Below are positions 22,811 through 31,505 of a DNA stretch of 54,211 nucleotides, in pieces (the stretch's first letter is position 1; every line of letters starts with the position of its first letter). The notes beneath the pieces were generated by a model. The model ran no database searches, was not told the DNA's origin, and saw only the letters and a list, made by a program, of their open reading frames with translations. This DNA is from an uncultured bacterium (GTDB lineage: Bacteria > Patescibacteriota > Minisyncoccia > Moranbacterales > GWC2-37-73): contig CAISKQ010000058.1 in NCBI GenBank assembly GCA_903885965.1, positions 1-54,211 of the forward strand, read 5' to 3'. The translations under genes were made by a program, and so were the position numbers.

Positions 22811-24523
22811 ATGAAAACATTAGTAAATGATAAAGATGATGCTTCATTGAAGAGTCAGGCAAATGGTGGATTTAGTGATGGGGAAATTGTTGCTGAAGAA
22901 GCAGGAAAGTTAGATATGCCATATTTGAGTAAGAGTGTCCCGGTTTTTATTGATGTTTTAAATATCATCCCGGAAGATGTTGCTAGAGGAAATCAAATGA
23001 TTGCGTTTGAAAGAAAGGATAATCTTGTTAAAGTTGGAATAGTTGATCCGCAAAACATCAATGCTCTCAATGTTCTTCGTTTTATTTCTGAAAAAACACA
23101 ATTGAAATTTGAAGTTTACCTTATCCCTTTGAAAATTTTTCAAGAAATTGTTGCTCAATATGCTGGTGGAACTGAGAAAGCAATTGAGGAGGCAGTCGAT
23201 TCGTTAAAGGAAGATAAGGACGATGATGCGAGTGGTGCAAATTTACTGATGGACAATGGTGGAGGTAGGACTGACAGTAATGTTCAATCAGCGCCAGTAA
23301 CAAAGCTTTTAAGTGTTATTATCCGTCATGCAATTGACGGAAAAGCTAGTGATATTCATATTGAACCAATCAATAAGGAATATCGTGTGAGATTTCGAGT
23401 TGATGGACTGCTTTACGCTTCGCTTTCAGTTCCAAAGGAAGTTGGAAAGGCGGTTGTTTCAAGGATTAAAATCCTTGCTAATTTGAAAATAGATGAGAAA
23501 AGAAAACCACAAGATGGTCGTTTTAACATTGTTGAAAGTGGTCATTCTGTCGATTTTCGCGTTTCAACACTCCCAATAATGGACGGTGAGAAACTTGTTT
23601 TGCGAATTCTAGATAGGGATAGTAAATTGGCTAGTCTCGAAAACATGGGAATCACAGGACCAGGTGCTGACGTTTTAATTAAAAATATCAATGAGCCATT
23701 CGGAATCATTTTGATAACTGGACCTACAGGTAGTGGAAAATCAACAACTTTATACTCTTGCTTGGAAGTCTTAAATAAAGAGGATCGAAATATCATTACA
23801 CTTGAAGACCCAGTTGAATATTCAATGGTTGGTGTGAATCAAAGTCAAATAAATCCAGAAATTGGTTACACTTTTGCCAGTGGACTCCGATCTATTTTGC
23901 GTCAGGATCCAAATATTATAATGGTAGGAGAGATTCGCGATAACGAAACTGCGGAACTTACTATTCATGCTGCCCTAACTGGTCATTTAGTATTATCGAC
24001 TCTTCATACGAACAGCTCAATTGGGGCAATTCCACGACTTGTGGATATGAGTATTGAGGCCTTCTTATTGGCGTCTTCTTTGAGGGTTGTTGCTGCTCAG
24101 CGCTTAGTGAGAAAGATTTGCGAAAAATGTAAACACGAAATTAAAGTTTCAGCCGCTATTCGAGAGTACATTTTAAAGGAAATTGAGGGTGTATCAAATG
24201 AAGACAAGGCTAGATATGGCGTTGATTTTAACGCTGAAATTAAGTTGTTTGAAGGAAGTGGCTGTGAAGAATGTGGAAAAAGTGGATATAAGGGCAGAAC
24301 TGCAATATTTGAAGCTCTTGAGATAGACACAAATATTAAGGAAATAATCACAGAGCATAATGGAAATGAACAGGCAATTAAGGATTATACTGAGAAAAAG
24401 GGGATGATAACAATTAAACAGGATGGTATGTTGAAAGCAATTACCGGAAAGACTACCTTTTCTGAAGTCGAGCGTGTAACTGAGGGTAGCAGAAGTGTTG
24501 GTGGGGATGTTGATGAGGCATGA
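22811..24523 (+). CDS. pilB: Pilus extension ATPase PilB
   Basis: The 570-residue GspE-family ATPase has an N-terminal MshE-type domain (about 40-130), Walker A GPTGSGKST near residue 305, the Asp box, Walker B with IIMVGEIRDNETAE, and His box LVLSTLHTNSS. A four-Cys zinc site (CEKC ... CEEC) sits near residues 435-490, as in PilB/GspE. It drives pilin polymerisation from the cytoplasm. Its stop overlaps the next ATG in ATGATG, so translation into the response regulator is coupled. Confidence 0.95.
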   Translation: MKTLVNDKDDASLKSQANGGFSDGEIVAEEAGKLDMPYLSKSVPVFIDVLNIIPEDVARGNQMIAFERKDNLVKVGIVDPQNINALNVLRFISEKTQLKFEVYLIPLKIFQEIVAQYAGGTEKAIEEAVDSLKEDKDDDASGANLLMDNGGGRTDSNVQSAPVTKLLSVIIRHAIDGKASDIHIEPINKEYRVRFRVDGLLYASLSVPKEVGKAVVSRIKILANLKIDEKRKPQDGRFNIVESGHSVDFRVSTLPIMDGEKLVLRILDRDSKLASLENMGITGPGADVLIKNINEPFGIILITGPTGSGKSTTLYSCLEVLNKEDRNIITLEDPVEYSMVGVNQSQINPEIGYTFASGLRSILRQDPNIIMVGEIRDNETAELTIHAALTGHLVLSTLHTNSSIGAIPRLVDMSIEAFLLASSLRVVAAQRLVRKICEKCKHEIKVSAAIREYILKEIEGVSNEDKARYGVDFNAEIKLFEGSGCEECGKSGYKGRTAIFEALEIDTNIKEIITEHNGNEQAIKDYTEKKGMITIKQDGMLKAITGKTTFSEVERVTEGSRSVGGDVDEA

Positions 24524-24939
24524 TGGCACTTGAAAATTCTAATTTTTTAAAAAATATAGAAAGTATGGATAAGAAAAAAATATTAATCGTAGAAGACGAT
24601 GTGTTTATTCGCGATATTTACCAAATAAAATTCGCCCAGGAAGGTTTCGATGTCATTATGGCCGAAGATGGAATTGTCGCTCTTAAAAAATTGGAGCAAT
24701 TTGTTCCAGCTATTATTTTGCTTGATATTATCATGCCATATATGGACGGAATGGAAGTTTTAAGGAAAATAAAGGCTAATGCGAAATTGAAAGATATTCC
24801 AATAATAATGCTTACAAATATTTCCGAAAAAGAAAATATTGACGAAGGAATGGAAGTTGGCGCTGATGATTTTCTGATTAAATCCCACTTTACACCTTCT
24901 GAGGTTGTGCAAAAAGTTAAAACTTTGCTGAAAATTTAG
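24520..24939 (+). CDS. CheY-like response regulator
   Basis: A single receiver domain follows a short leader; starts at 24520 (139 residues) or at 24565 (124 residues) are both possible. Landmarks are VEDD near the start, the phosphorylated Asp in LLDIIMP, the Thr switch in MLTN, and Lys in DDFLIKS. There is no output domain, so it acts by binding a partner, as in pilus and motility control. It lies between the extension and retraction ATPase genes, suggesting it sets the balance between them. No histidine kinase is in the window. Confidence 0.93.
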   Translation: MMALENSNFLKNIESMDKKKILIVEDDVFIRDIYQIKFAQEGFDVIMAEDGIVALKKLEQFVPAIILLDIIMPYMDGMEVLRKIKANAKLKDIPIIMLTNISEKENIDEGMEVGADDFLIKSHFTPSEVVQKVKTLLKI

Positions 24940-24947
24940 TTTTTTAG

Positions 24948-24953
24948 TATAAT
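24948..24953 (+). promoter_or_regulatory. -10 box before pilT
   Basis: TATAAT, with a leader of about 27 nt to the pilT ATG. It would allow retraction to be expressed apart from the upstream genes. Confidence 0.55.
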
Positions 24954-24986
24954 ACAAATATATTTTTCTAAAATAAAAACAAAAAA

Positions 24987-26072
24987 ATGATAACATTGCA
25001 TGGTGAACAAAGAGTAAAAAACCTACTACGATTAGTTGCGCAGCAAAATGCATCTGATTTGCACTTAGTTGTGGGGCGATATCCAACCATTCGCTTAGAT
25101 GGAAAGCTTTATCCCCTCACACAAGAAACTATTTTATCCGTTGAGGACACTAAGATACTAAGTGATGGTTTAATGTCGGAGGAGAATAAGCAAAGACTTA
25201 TTGCTGATGGTCAGGTTGATTTTTCGTATAATTTCGAAGAAAAGGCTAGATTCCGTACTAATATTTTTTATCAAAAGGGAAATATAAGTGTAGCTATGCG
25301 CTTAGTTTCAGGGCGAATTAGATCTTTGGAAGAGTTGAATCTTCCACCAGCACTTTATGAATTTACGCATAAAATGCAAGGATTATTACTAGTCACTGGG
25401 CCAGTTGGGCATGGAAAATCAACAACTCTTTCTGCTCTTATCGACTTTATTAATCATAATCAGGATAAGCATATAATTACGATTGAAGATCCGATAGAGT
25501 ATATTTATGAACAAGATCGTTGCATTATTAATCAACGCGAGGTTGGTAAAGATACGAAATCTTTTCAGGATGGTTTGCGTAGTGTTTTTCGGGAAGATGC
25601 TAACGTTGTTCTTATTGGAGAACTCCGCGACCTTGATACTATTAGTACGGCTATGACTGCAGCAGAGACGGGCCATCTTATTTTGGCGACATTACATACG
25701 AATGATACTTCACAAACGATTGATCGAATTATTGATGTTTTTCCAGCTCATCAACAGAATCAAATCAGGTCTCAACTCGCAAGCGTGCTTTTGGGTGTCG
25801 TCTCACAACGACTGTTGACAAAAGTTGGTGGTGGACGAGTCCCAGCGCTTGAAATTATGATTAATAACCATGCAGTTGAAAATTTAATTAGAGAAAATAA
25901 GACATATCAAATTGATTCAGTCATTGAAACAAGTTTGCGTGACGGTATGATTTCATTGGATAAATCCTTAGCTGACCTTGTTCAAAAAGGTTTGATATCA
26001 GTAGATGACGCATTGCTATATTCAAGTAATTGTGAATATTTGCAAATGCTTATCGGTGGTAATAATGAATAA
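24987..26072 (+). CDS. pilT: Pilus retraction ATPase PilT
   Basis: The 361-residue protein has LLRLVAQQNASDLHLVVGRYPTIRLDG at the start, typical of PilT. Walker A reads GPVGHGKST (138-146), with His where Ser is usual; the invariant Gly, Lys and Ser/Thr remain. It also has the Asp box IEDPIEYIYE, Walker B VVLIGELRDLDTI, and His box HLILATLHTND. There is no zinc site, which separates it from PilB. It powers pilus retraction and hence twitching or DNA uptake. The neighbouring pilB and pilC support the call. Confidence 0.95.
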   Translation: MITLHGEQRVKNLLRLVAQQNASDLHLVVGRYPTIRLDGKLYPLTQETILSVEDTKILSDGLMSEENKQRLIADGQVDFSYNFEEKARFRTNIFYQKGNISVAMRLVSGRIRSLEELNLPPALYEFTHKMQGLLLVTGPVGHGKSTTLSALIDFINHNQDKHIITIEDPIEYIYEQDRCIINQREVGKDTKSFQDGLRSVFREDANVVLIGELRDLDTISTAMTAAETGHLILATLHTNDTSQTIDRIIDVFPAHQQNQIRSQLASVLLGVVSQRLLTKVGGGRVPALEIMINNHAVENLIRENKTYQIDSVIETSLRDGMISLDKSLADLVQKGLISVDDALLYSSNCEYLQMLIGGNNE

Positions 26073-26154
26073 GGTGTCATCCTTGTTTGAATCATCATTT
26101 TAAGGCAATGATATAGCAATAAGAGACTAAAATAACTAAGAAATAACTAATATT

Positions 26155-27366
26155 ATGAAATTTTCTTTTCAAGCGAAAAGTTTGGTTGGAGACCTGAGAG
26201 AAGGCCATATTGAGGCTATAACGAGAGATGCAGCTGCAACAATGCTTCAGGCCAAGGGTCTTGTGCCTATTTCGATTGAGCAAGAAAAAAATGTCCCAGA
26301 GATTGTCCAAAGCATTCAACATCTCTGGGAGGGTATAAACTTGCGCGAAGTAGCTGTTTTCTTTAGGCAGATGTCAACCTTAATTGAAGCTAAGGTTGCA
26401 ATTATTTATTCCATGCGAGCTGTAGCAGATCAAACAGAGAATGTGTATCTTCGAACTGTGATTTGGGAGATGGTGGATGATTTGGAGGATGGAATGCCAT
26501 TGTCTGAATCAATGTCAAAGCATCAAGATGTTTTTGAGCCACTATCTATAAGCATGGTTCAGGCTGGAGAAATTTCAGGGAATCTGGAGCGCTCGATTTC
26601 TTTTCTTGCTGAAAATGCAGAAAAAAATTATGACCTCACCTCAAAGATTAGAAGTGCTCTTTTTTATCCAGCGTTTGTTTTGTCTGCTGCTGTAATAATC
26701 GGTTTTGTGGTTTCAACGGTAGTTTTGCCAAAGCTGACAGCTGTATTTAAGGATCTTGGAGCAGAAGTTCCTTGGTATACGAAAGTTTTAATGAATTTTG
26801 CTGATTTCATGAGTAGCTATTGGTGGGCAGTATTGATATTTTTGATTGCATTTGTGACTGGTACTATTTATTATCTGCGTACTGAAGATGGAAAAAGGGA
26901 ATGGGATATTATTAAAATGAAAATGCCCATAGTTGGAAATGTTTTTAAATTCGTTTATCTTGCACGTTTTTCTGAAAATTTATCAGTACTTCTATCCGGT
27001 GGAATTCCAATTGTGCGAGCGCTTACAATTATAAGCGGTGTGGTAAATAGTACTGCTTATGAAAGTGTTATTTTGCGAGCAGCAGATGAGGTGAAAAGGG
27101 GAGGAACGATGAGTAGCGTTTTTGCTCGTTCACCACATTTTCCGCCAATTGTTCCTCAGATGATTAAAATTGGAGAAGACTCTGGAAAAATAAGTGAAGT
27201 TTTGCAGCACATCGCAGTTTTTTATGGAAAAGAAACTGATAACATTACGCGTAACCTTTCAACGATGCTTGAACCAGTATTAATAACGCTTTTGGGAATC
27301 GGGGTTGCAATTTTAGTTTTTTCAATTTTAATACCAATATATAATCTTTCAGCGGTTATGCAATAA
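26155..27366 (+). CDS. pilC: Pilus inner-membrane platform protein PilC
   Basis: The 403-residue GspF-family protein has two repeated cytoplasmic GspF domains, the first around VAVFFRQMSTLIEAKVAI and the second around FSENLSVLLSGGIPIVRAL. Membrane helices lie near 165-190, 215-240 and at the C-terminus. The N-terminal part (VGDLREGHIEAITRDAAATMLQ) is also typical. It sits under the pilus and couples the ATPases to pilin movement. It ends the core assembly operon; pilin genes follow. Confidence 0.95.
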   Translation: MKFSFQAKSLVGDLREGHIEAITRDAAATMLQAKGLVPISIEQEKNVPEIVQSIQHLWEGINLREVAVFFRQMSTLIEAKVAIIYSMRAVADQTENVYLRTVIWEMVDDLEDGMPLSESMSKHQDVFEPLSISMVQAGEISGNLERSISFLAENAEKNYDLTSKIRSALFYPAFVLSAAVIIGFVVSTVVLPKLTAVFKDLGAEVPWYTKVLMNFADFMSSYWWAVLIFLIAFVTGTIYYLRTEDGKREWDIIKMKMPIVGNVFKFVYLARFSENLSVLLSGGIPIVRALTIISGVVNSTAYESVILRAADEVKRGGTMSSVFARSPHFPPIVPQMIKIGEDSGKISEVLQHIAVFYGKETDNITRNLSTMLEPVLITLLGIGVAILVFSILIPIYNLSAVMQ

Positions 27367-27437
27367 AAGTAATGAAATTAATTTAATTCTCTTTTTGTTT
27401 TTTTATTCTGTAAAATGTTTGAATAAAAAAAATACTA

Positions 27438-27446
27438 TGCTATAAT
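27438..27446 (+). promoter_or_regulatory. Extended -10 promoter of the first pilin gene
   Basis: TGC-TATAAT (hexamer 27441-27446) ends 6 nt before an ATG at 27453 that begins a 15-codon reading frame. The pilin ATG (27463) is only ten bases further on and in another frame. Confidence 0.65.
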
Positions 27447-27462
27447 TACATTATGAAAAAAA

Positions 27463-27912
27463 ATGAAAAAATTAAAATTAAAAAATATGCAGCTTATTAA
27501 TAAAAAAGGTTTTACACTGGTCGAACTCATGATTACAGTCGCTATCATTGGTATTTTGGCTAGTATAGTTTTGGTTAGCACTTCAACTAGTGTGGAAAAA
27601 TCGAAAAGAGCATCTGCCATTGCTAGTGCCTCAAGCGTATTACCAGAATTGGTAGCTTGCCAAGATGATGTTGGTTTTGCAAAAAGTACTGCTATAGTTG
27701 CCGGGGATCCAGTTTGCTGCACTAACGGTAGCTGCGGCACTGCTTTTTCCGGACACACTGTGACATGGCCCAATGTGAATACTAAGGCTGGATGGTCATA
27801 TTCTTCATCTGCGCCAACCGGGACCCTAGCTGCGGGGACATATTCGTACACCTTAACGAAGTCAGGGCAGACAAGTATTGTTTGCAATTACGCTACAAAC
27901 GATTGTAATTAG
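27463..27912 (+). CDS. Type IV pilin-like protein 1
   Basis: The 149-residue prepilin has a basic leader and the cleavage site KKG-FTLVELMITVAIIGILASIVL, with Glu5 of the mature form. The outer domain has six Cys, including VCCTNGSC, and is different from the other pilins in the cluster. It follows pilC and precedes three further pilins. Starts at 27463 and 27487 are both possible. A short overlapping frame starts at the first ATG after the promoter and may tune its translation. Confidence 0.92.
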   Translation: MKKLKLKNMQLINKKGFTLVELMITVAIIGILASIVLVSTSTSVEKSKRASAIASASSVLPELVACQDDVGFAKSTAIVAGDPVCCTNGSCGTAFSGHTVTWPNVNTKAGWSYSSSAPTGTLAAGTYSYTLTKSGQTSIVCNYATNDCN

Positions 27913-28018
27913 ACATGTATAATAGAAAATGGAAAGTTTAGATAAAGATTACACCAAAAAGGTCGATGTAATTTAAACAAAAGAAGAAATTATAAGAAAT
28001 AAAATTTAAATTAAAAAT

Positions 28019-28393
28019 ATGAAAAATATGAAAAATATGAAAAAAGGTTTTACTTTGATTGAACTTTTGATTGTTATTGCAATCATTGGAATTTTGGCTG
28101 GTGTTATTTTGGTCAGCACGAGCGGAGCAAGAATCAAGGCGCAAGAGCAAGCTGCGCGTTCAACAATGCGAAGTGCTTTGACTTACATGGTTATGTGTGT
28201 GGGCGGCGGTGCTAATGTTACTGCTTATAGTGCTGGAGGAAATATTTGTTCTGACCCTCTTGCTAGCGATGCTAAATGGCCAGCACAACCAGCTGGATGT
28301 ACAACTGCCTTTGCTTCATCCGCAAACAAGCTTACTGCAACTTGCGGAACAGTTGCAATTAGTTGCGATGCTGCTCTTGGTTCTTGTATATAG
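28019..28393 (+). CDS. Type IV pilin-like protein 2
   Basis: The prepilin leader carries three tandem start codons (MKNMKNMKKG), then FTLIELLIVIAIIGILAGVIL. Counted from the third Met it has 118 residues, with Cys in pairs towards the C-terminus (AISCDAALGSC). It differs from pilin 3 at only seven positions, all between residues 61 and 90 of that numbering, which points to a recent duplication with change focused on one patch. A TATAAT at about 27917 may give it its own promoter. It is probably a major or alternative pilin. Confidence 0.93.
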   Translation: MKNMKNMKKGFTLIELLIVIAIIGILAGVILVSTSGARIKAQEQAARSTMRSALTYMVMCVGGGANVTAYSAGGNICSDPLASDAKWPAQPAGCTTAFASSANKLTATCGTVAISCDAALGSCI

Positions 28394-28426
28394 GAAAAAT
28401 AATAAACTCAATATGCGTTTATCTAC

Positions 28427-28445
28427 GGCATCAATTTTAGATGCC
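28427..28445 (+). terminator. Weak hairpin after pilin 2
   Basis: GGCATC (28427-28432) pairs with GATGCC (28440-28445). There is no long T run after it, so it may be a stabilising structure rather than a terminator. Confidence 0.4.
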
Positions 28446-28455
28446 ATATCTTGGT

Positions 28456-28537
28456 TAGGATTTTTGTTGTCAAAAGTTTAAAAATCAGTATTTACTTTTT
28501 TGAGAAATGCAGATTTGGATTTTTGACAACAATCCTA
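28456..28537. repeat. Imperfect inverted repeat between pilins 2 and 3
   Basis: TAGGATT plus GTTGTCAAAA on the left (28456-28475) is complementary to TTTTGACAACAATCCTA (28521-28537). It lies between two nearly identical pilin genes. The remaining bases of 28394-28698 hold no supported gene. Confidence 0.6.
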
Positions 28538-28698
28538 CTGGGGGAAATGGGTTGTAATTTTTTTGCTAATTCACTATGGAAATACAAAATGATTTCAATT
28601 ATATTAAGCATGACTCAGGTTTGGTAAAAGGATTTGACTTACTCGGGAAAAGTATGAATATCAGAAGGAGTCTTAATTTAATTGAAAGTAGTATTGAT

Positions 28699-29055
28699 AT
28701 GAAAAAAGGTTTTACTTTGATTGAACTTTTGATTGTTATTGCAATCATTGGAATTTTGGCTGGAGTTATTTTGGTCAGCACGAGCGGAGCAAGAATCAAG
28801 GCGCAAGAGCAAGCTGCGCGTTCAACGATGCGAAGTGCTTTAACTTATATGGTTATGTGTGTTGGTGGTGGCGCTAATATTACTGCTTATAGTGCTGGTG
28901 CGAATATTTGCTCTAATCCAGCTGCTAGTGATGCTAAATGGCCAGCTCAGCCAGGTGGATGCTCGGTTGCTTTCGCTTCATCTGCAAACAAACTTACCGC
29001 AACTTGCGGAACGGTTGCAATTAGTTGCGATGCTGCTCTGGGTTCTTGTATATAA
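28699..29055 (+). CDS. Type IV pilin-like protein 3 (duplicate of pilin 2)
   Basis: From the ATG at 28699 (MKKGFTLIELL) the prepilin has 118 residues. A longer frame to 28576 adds a 41-residue leader that pilins do not normally have. The first 60 and the last 28 residues are identical to pilin 2, and the DNA is near-identical too. Seven substitutions cluster in the exposed middle. Processing by the prepilin peptidase at 35359 is expected. The pair may act as variants of one subunit. Confidence 0.92.
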   Translation: MKKGFTLIELLIVIAIIGILAGVILVSTSGARIKAQEQAARSTMRSALTYMVMCVGGGANITAYSAGANICSNPAASDAKWPAQPGGCSVAFASSANKLTATCGTVAISCDAALGSCI

Positions 29056-29100
29056 TGTTTTTCTAACTTGCGTTATCCTCTCAAGTATAGGTTTAACTTG

Positions 29101-29205
29101 TTTATTATCTAGCGACGATAACAAAAGGTTTAATACCTCGAGGCTTGCCTCGTGAGCCTGAAGGGTCCAGGACTTGCTCTGGGGTATTGATACACTTTTA
29201 TTATG
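29101..29205 (+). ncRNA. Structured RNA-like element, copy 2
   Basis: The uninterrupted form of the element at 18927. Helices are AATACC with GGTATT, CGAGGC with GCCTCG (TT loop), CCT with GGG around GAA, and CAG with CTG. The first two differ in sequence from copy 1 but keep pairing. It ends in ACTTTTATT. It lies between pilin 3 and pilin 4. Confidence 0.55.
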
Positions 29206-29284
29206 TTGATAATCTCATTCGTCTATTGATAATATGACGCTGACGTCAAGCAATCTCTCGACTAATATTCAAGTAATAAGGAAT

Positions 29285-29644
29285 ATGAAAAAAGGCTTTA
29301 CCTTGATTGAACTACTAATTGTTATGTCGGTCATTGGTATTTTAGCCACTTCAGTGATAGTAAGTACAGGATTAAATGTTAACAAATCTAGGCAGGCATC
29401 TGGAAGAACAACAATGAGAAGCGTGTTGACTAATATGATTTTATGCCTTAGTGGTAACAGTTCAAATACTGCCTACGTTGCAAATACTGATATGTGCAGT
29501 GACCCTTTGATAACTAATTCGAAATGGCCAATTTTATCTCCCGCTTGTACCTCCTTTTCCGCTGGTGCTGGAACCAACATATTTATCGGAGTGTGTGGAG
29601 GTGTTACTATAACATGTAACGCCAATTTAGGTTCTTGTATATAA
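29285..29644 (+). CDS. Type IV pilin-like protein 4
   Basis: From the ATG at 29285 the prepilin has 119 residues: MKKGFTLIELLIVMSVIGILATSVIVS, then a diverged outer domain that keeps the same Cys frame (MILCLSG, DMCSD, PACTS, GVCGG, ITCNANLGSC). The ending LGSCI matches pilins 2 and 3, so all three share an ancestor. The longer frame from 29234 is unlikely. It is separated from pilin 3 by the structured element at 29101. Confidence 0.9.
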   Translation: MKKGFTLIELLIVMSVIGILATSVIVSTGLNVNKSRQASGRTTMRSVLTNMILCLSGNSSNTAYVANTDMCSDPLITNSKWPILSPACTSFSAGAGTNIFIGVCGGVTITCNANLGSCI

Positions 29645-29755
29645 AGACCTTTTCTTTCTTGCTTTTTTGTGATAATTTCAACTAAATATGATCTTAAGTC
29701 AAGATGACTGGATTTGTTGAAGTTACACTTTTAATATTTCGTGATGTTTAGTGAT

Positions 29756-29796
29756 ATAATTTAATCCTTGGCAGGAAATGTCAAGGATTAAATTAT
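29756..29796 (+). promoter_or_regulatory. Perfect 15-base inverted repeat over the promoter of the next gene
   Basis: ATAATTTAATCCTTG (29756-29770) and its exact complement (29782-29796) are separated by 11 bases. TATAAT occurs in the left arm region (29755-29760) and at the right edge (29794-29799). It could be an operator for a dimeric regulator. The rest of 29645-29755 shows nothing. Confidence 0.75.
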
Positions 29797-29799
29797 AAT
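29794..29799 (+). promoter_or_regulatory. -10 box of the glycosyltransferase operon
   Basis: TATAAT is followed after 7 nt by the ATG at 29807, so the transcript is probably leaderless. Confidence 0.6.
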
Positions 29800-29806
29800 A
29801 AATACT

Positions 29807-31495
29807 ATGCTAATAGTTTCTCGCATAAATAATTACCTAAGGCAATTAGATAAAAATTTCAGAGCATATCCAATTATTGGTTCAGCTATGATATTCTTTT
29901 TAACCTCATTGCTTTATGCAAGTATATATATTAAAAACCCAGGTACATTATTTACTGATGATCATTTTTTTCTTTTTAAATATGCATATGTGATCAGAAT
30001 GCAGGGTTGGGACGCAGTCAGGCATTTCAAATGGATTGCTATTGAACCCGGAAATAGTATAGCTTATCAGTTAACGCTATTTAATTTGGCACTCATTCCC
30101 TTTACTTACATAAAGGACATGACAATCGGGCTCAAGGTGAGCGATATTTTTTGGGCAAGCCTTTCTGTGAGTACTATTTATTATACATTTCGTAAATTTA
30201 AGTTTAGTTGGCCTTCACTGTGGATTCTGGCGCTTGCCTCAGTCGGTGTTTTCGCGGAGAGAGTTTTAATTGGAAGGGCACTGGTATTGGTGCCAGCCTT
30301 TTTGATGTTGGAATTATATTTTGCTAAAGAAAAAAAATATTTCAAATTTTTTCTTATTTCTCTTTTGCATATAGTATGGCATCCGTCCACTTTCTTTTTT
30401 CCAATGGTCATTGCGCTGTTGATTGAAGTTGCGAGAATGTTGGCCAATAGTAAGTTTTTTGGGAAAAATATAATTGGGGCTACGCTGGCTTTTTTTATTG
30501 GTATAAATTTGACGTTGTATAGTATTGTTGGACTTTTGTGGCAGGTGGTTACTATTCAGCTTTTAGCAACTCAGAAGGCCAATGATAATGGACTTAAAAT
30601 TGGCGGGACTGAACTTTATCCAGTTGACTTATTTAAGATGACTACGGGATCACAAATGATGCTACTTTTACTGCTGAGTTGTTTCTCGATAACAATTTGC
30701 TATTATGTGGCAGTTAAAAGAAACAAGATTCCATTAAATGAATCAGAGAAAGAAGATAATGTTCTTTTGTATAGTGCCTTTTTGTTTGCGTTGATGTCTT
30801 TTGCAGGTTCAATACTTGTAAGTGGGCGTTTTTATGACTATTATTTTGTTTCAGTAATTTTCTTAGCGGCTGCTGTGATTACTGTTTTGCTCAAGAGAAG
30901 AGACCTACTTGTGGCACCAAAAATTATGAGGTATTTTTTGGCAGGAGTGGCCTTGTTTTTTTTGGTGGCAGTGACGAATGTTTTTTTGAATGTTAAACAT
31001 GATATATCCAATTCGAATTATGATGTTTTAGGGGAGGTTGCAAGTTGGGTTGCCTTAAGGTCAAATAAGGACGATAGAATTTTCTTAAGTGATTGGAGTC
31101 TGTTTCCTGTGGCCTTTTTTTATAATTCAAAGAATATTTACAACATTGGGATTGAGCCAGAGGGGCTTCGCATGGCTAATCCAGAGCTATATTGGAAATG
31201 GTATAATATCTTTGTTTATCGGATGTATTGCGATAAAGCATATGATTGCTTGGCTGAGAACAAAAAAATGTCGGCGGATATTGGTGCTGCAAGCGAAGAG
31301 CAGAAAAAGCAAATGACCAAGGAAAATTCTCGAAAAATAATTGAATCAATAAAAAATGATTTCGACTCTCGCTTCCTGGTGATTTCTGGTGCTCTTGGAA
31401 ATGTCATTGATATGAATCCTGATATGATAGCAGATAAGATTGAAAAAAGTGCTAGTATTGATGGTGAGGACATAAGAGGGTATGAATTGAAATAG
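29807..31495 (+). CDS. Polytopic membrane protein, GT-C glycosyltransferase-like
   Basis: The 562-residue protein has about eleven membrane helices. After helix 1 it has TDDHFF, an Asp-rich loop in the place where GT-C enzymes keep their catalytic or metal-binding acid. The C-terminal 150 residues are soluble and outside, including DRIFLSDWSLFPVAFFY. This layout resembles oligosaccharyl or polyprenol-sugar-using transferases. It heads a run of glycosyltransferase and methyltransferase genes directly after the pilins, so pilin or surface glycosylation is plausible. No closer family is recognised. Confidence 0.6.
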   Translation: MLIVSRINNYLRQLDKNFRAYPIIGSAMIFFLTSLLYASIYIKNPGTLFTDDHFFLFKYAYVIRMQGWDAVRHFKWIAIEPGNSIAYQLTLFNLALIPFTYIKDMTIGLKVSDIFWASLSVSTIYYTFRKFKFSWPSLWILALASVGVFAERVLIGRALVLVPAFLMLELYFAKEKKYFKFFLISLLHIVWHPSTFFFPMVIALLIEVARMLANSKFFGKNIIGATLAFFIGINLTLYSIVGLLWQVVTIQLLATQKANDNGLKIGGTELYPVDLFKMTTGSQMMLLLLLSCFSITICYYVAVKRNKIPLNESEKEDNVLLYSAFLFALMSFAGSILVSGRFYDYYFVSVIFLAAAVITVLLKRRDLLVAPKIMRYFLAGVALFFLVAVTNVFLNVKHDISNSNYDVLGEVASWVALRSNKDDRIFLSDWSLFPVAFFYNSKNIYNIGIEPEGLRMANPELYWKWYNIFVYRMYCDKAYDCLAENKKMSADIGAASEEQKKQMTKENSRKIIESIKNDFDSRFLVISGALGNVIDMNPDMIADKIEKSASIDGEDIRGYELK

Positions 31496-31505
31496 AAAAA
31501 ACAAT

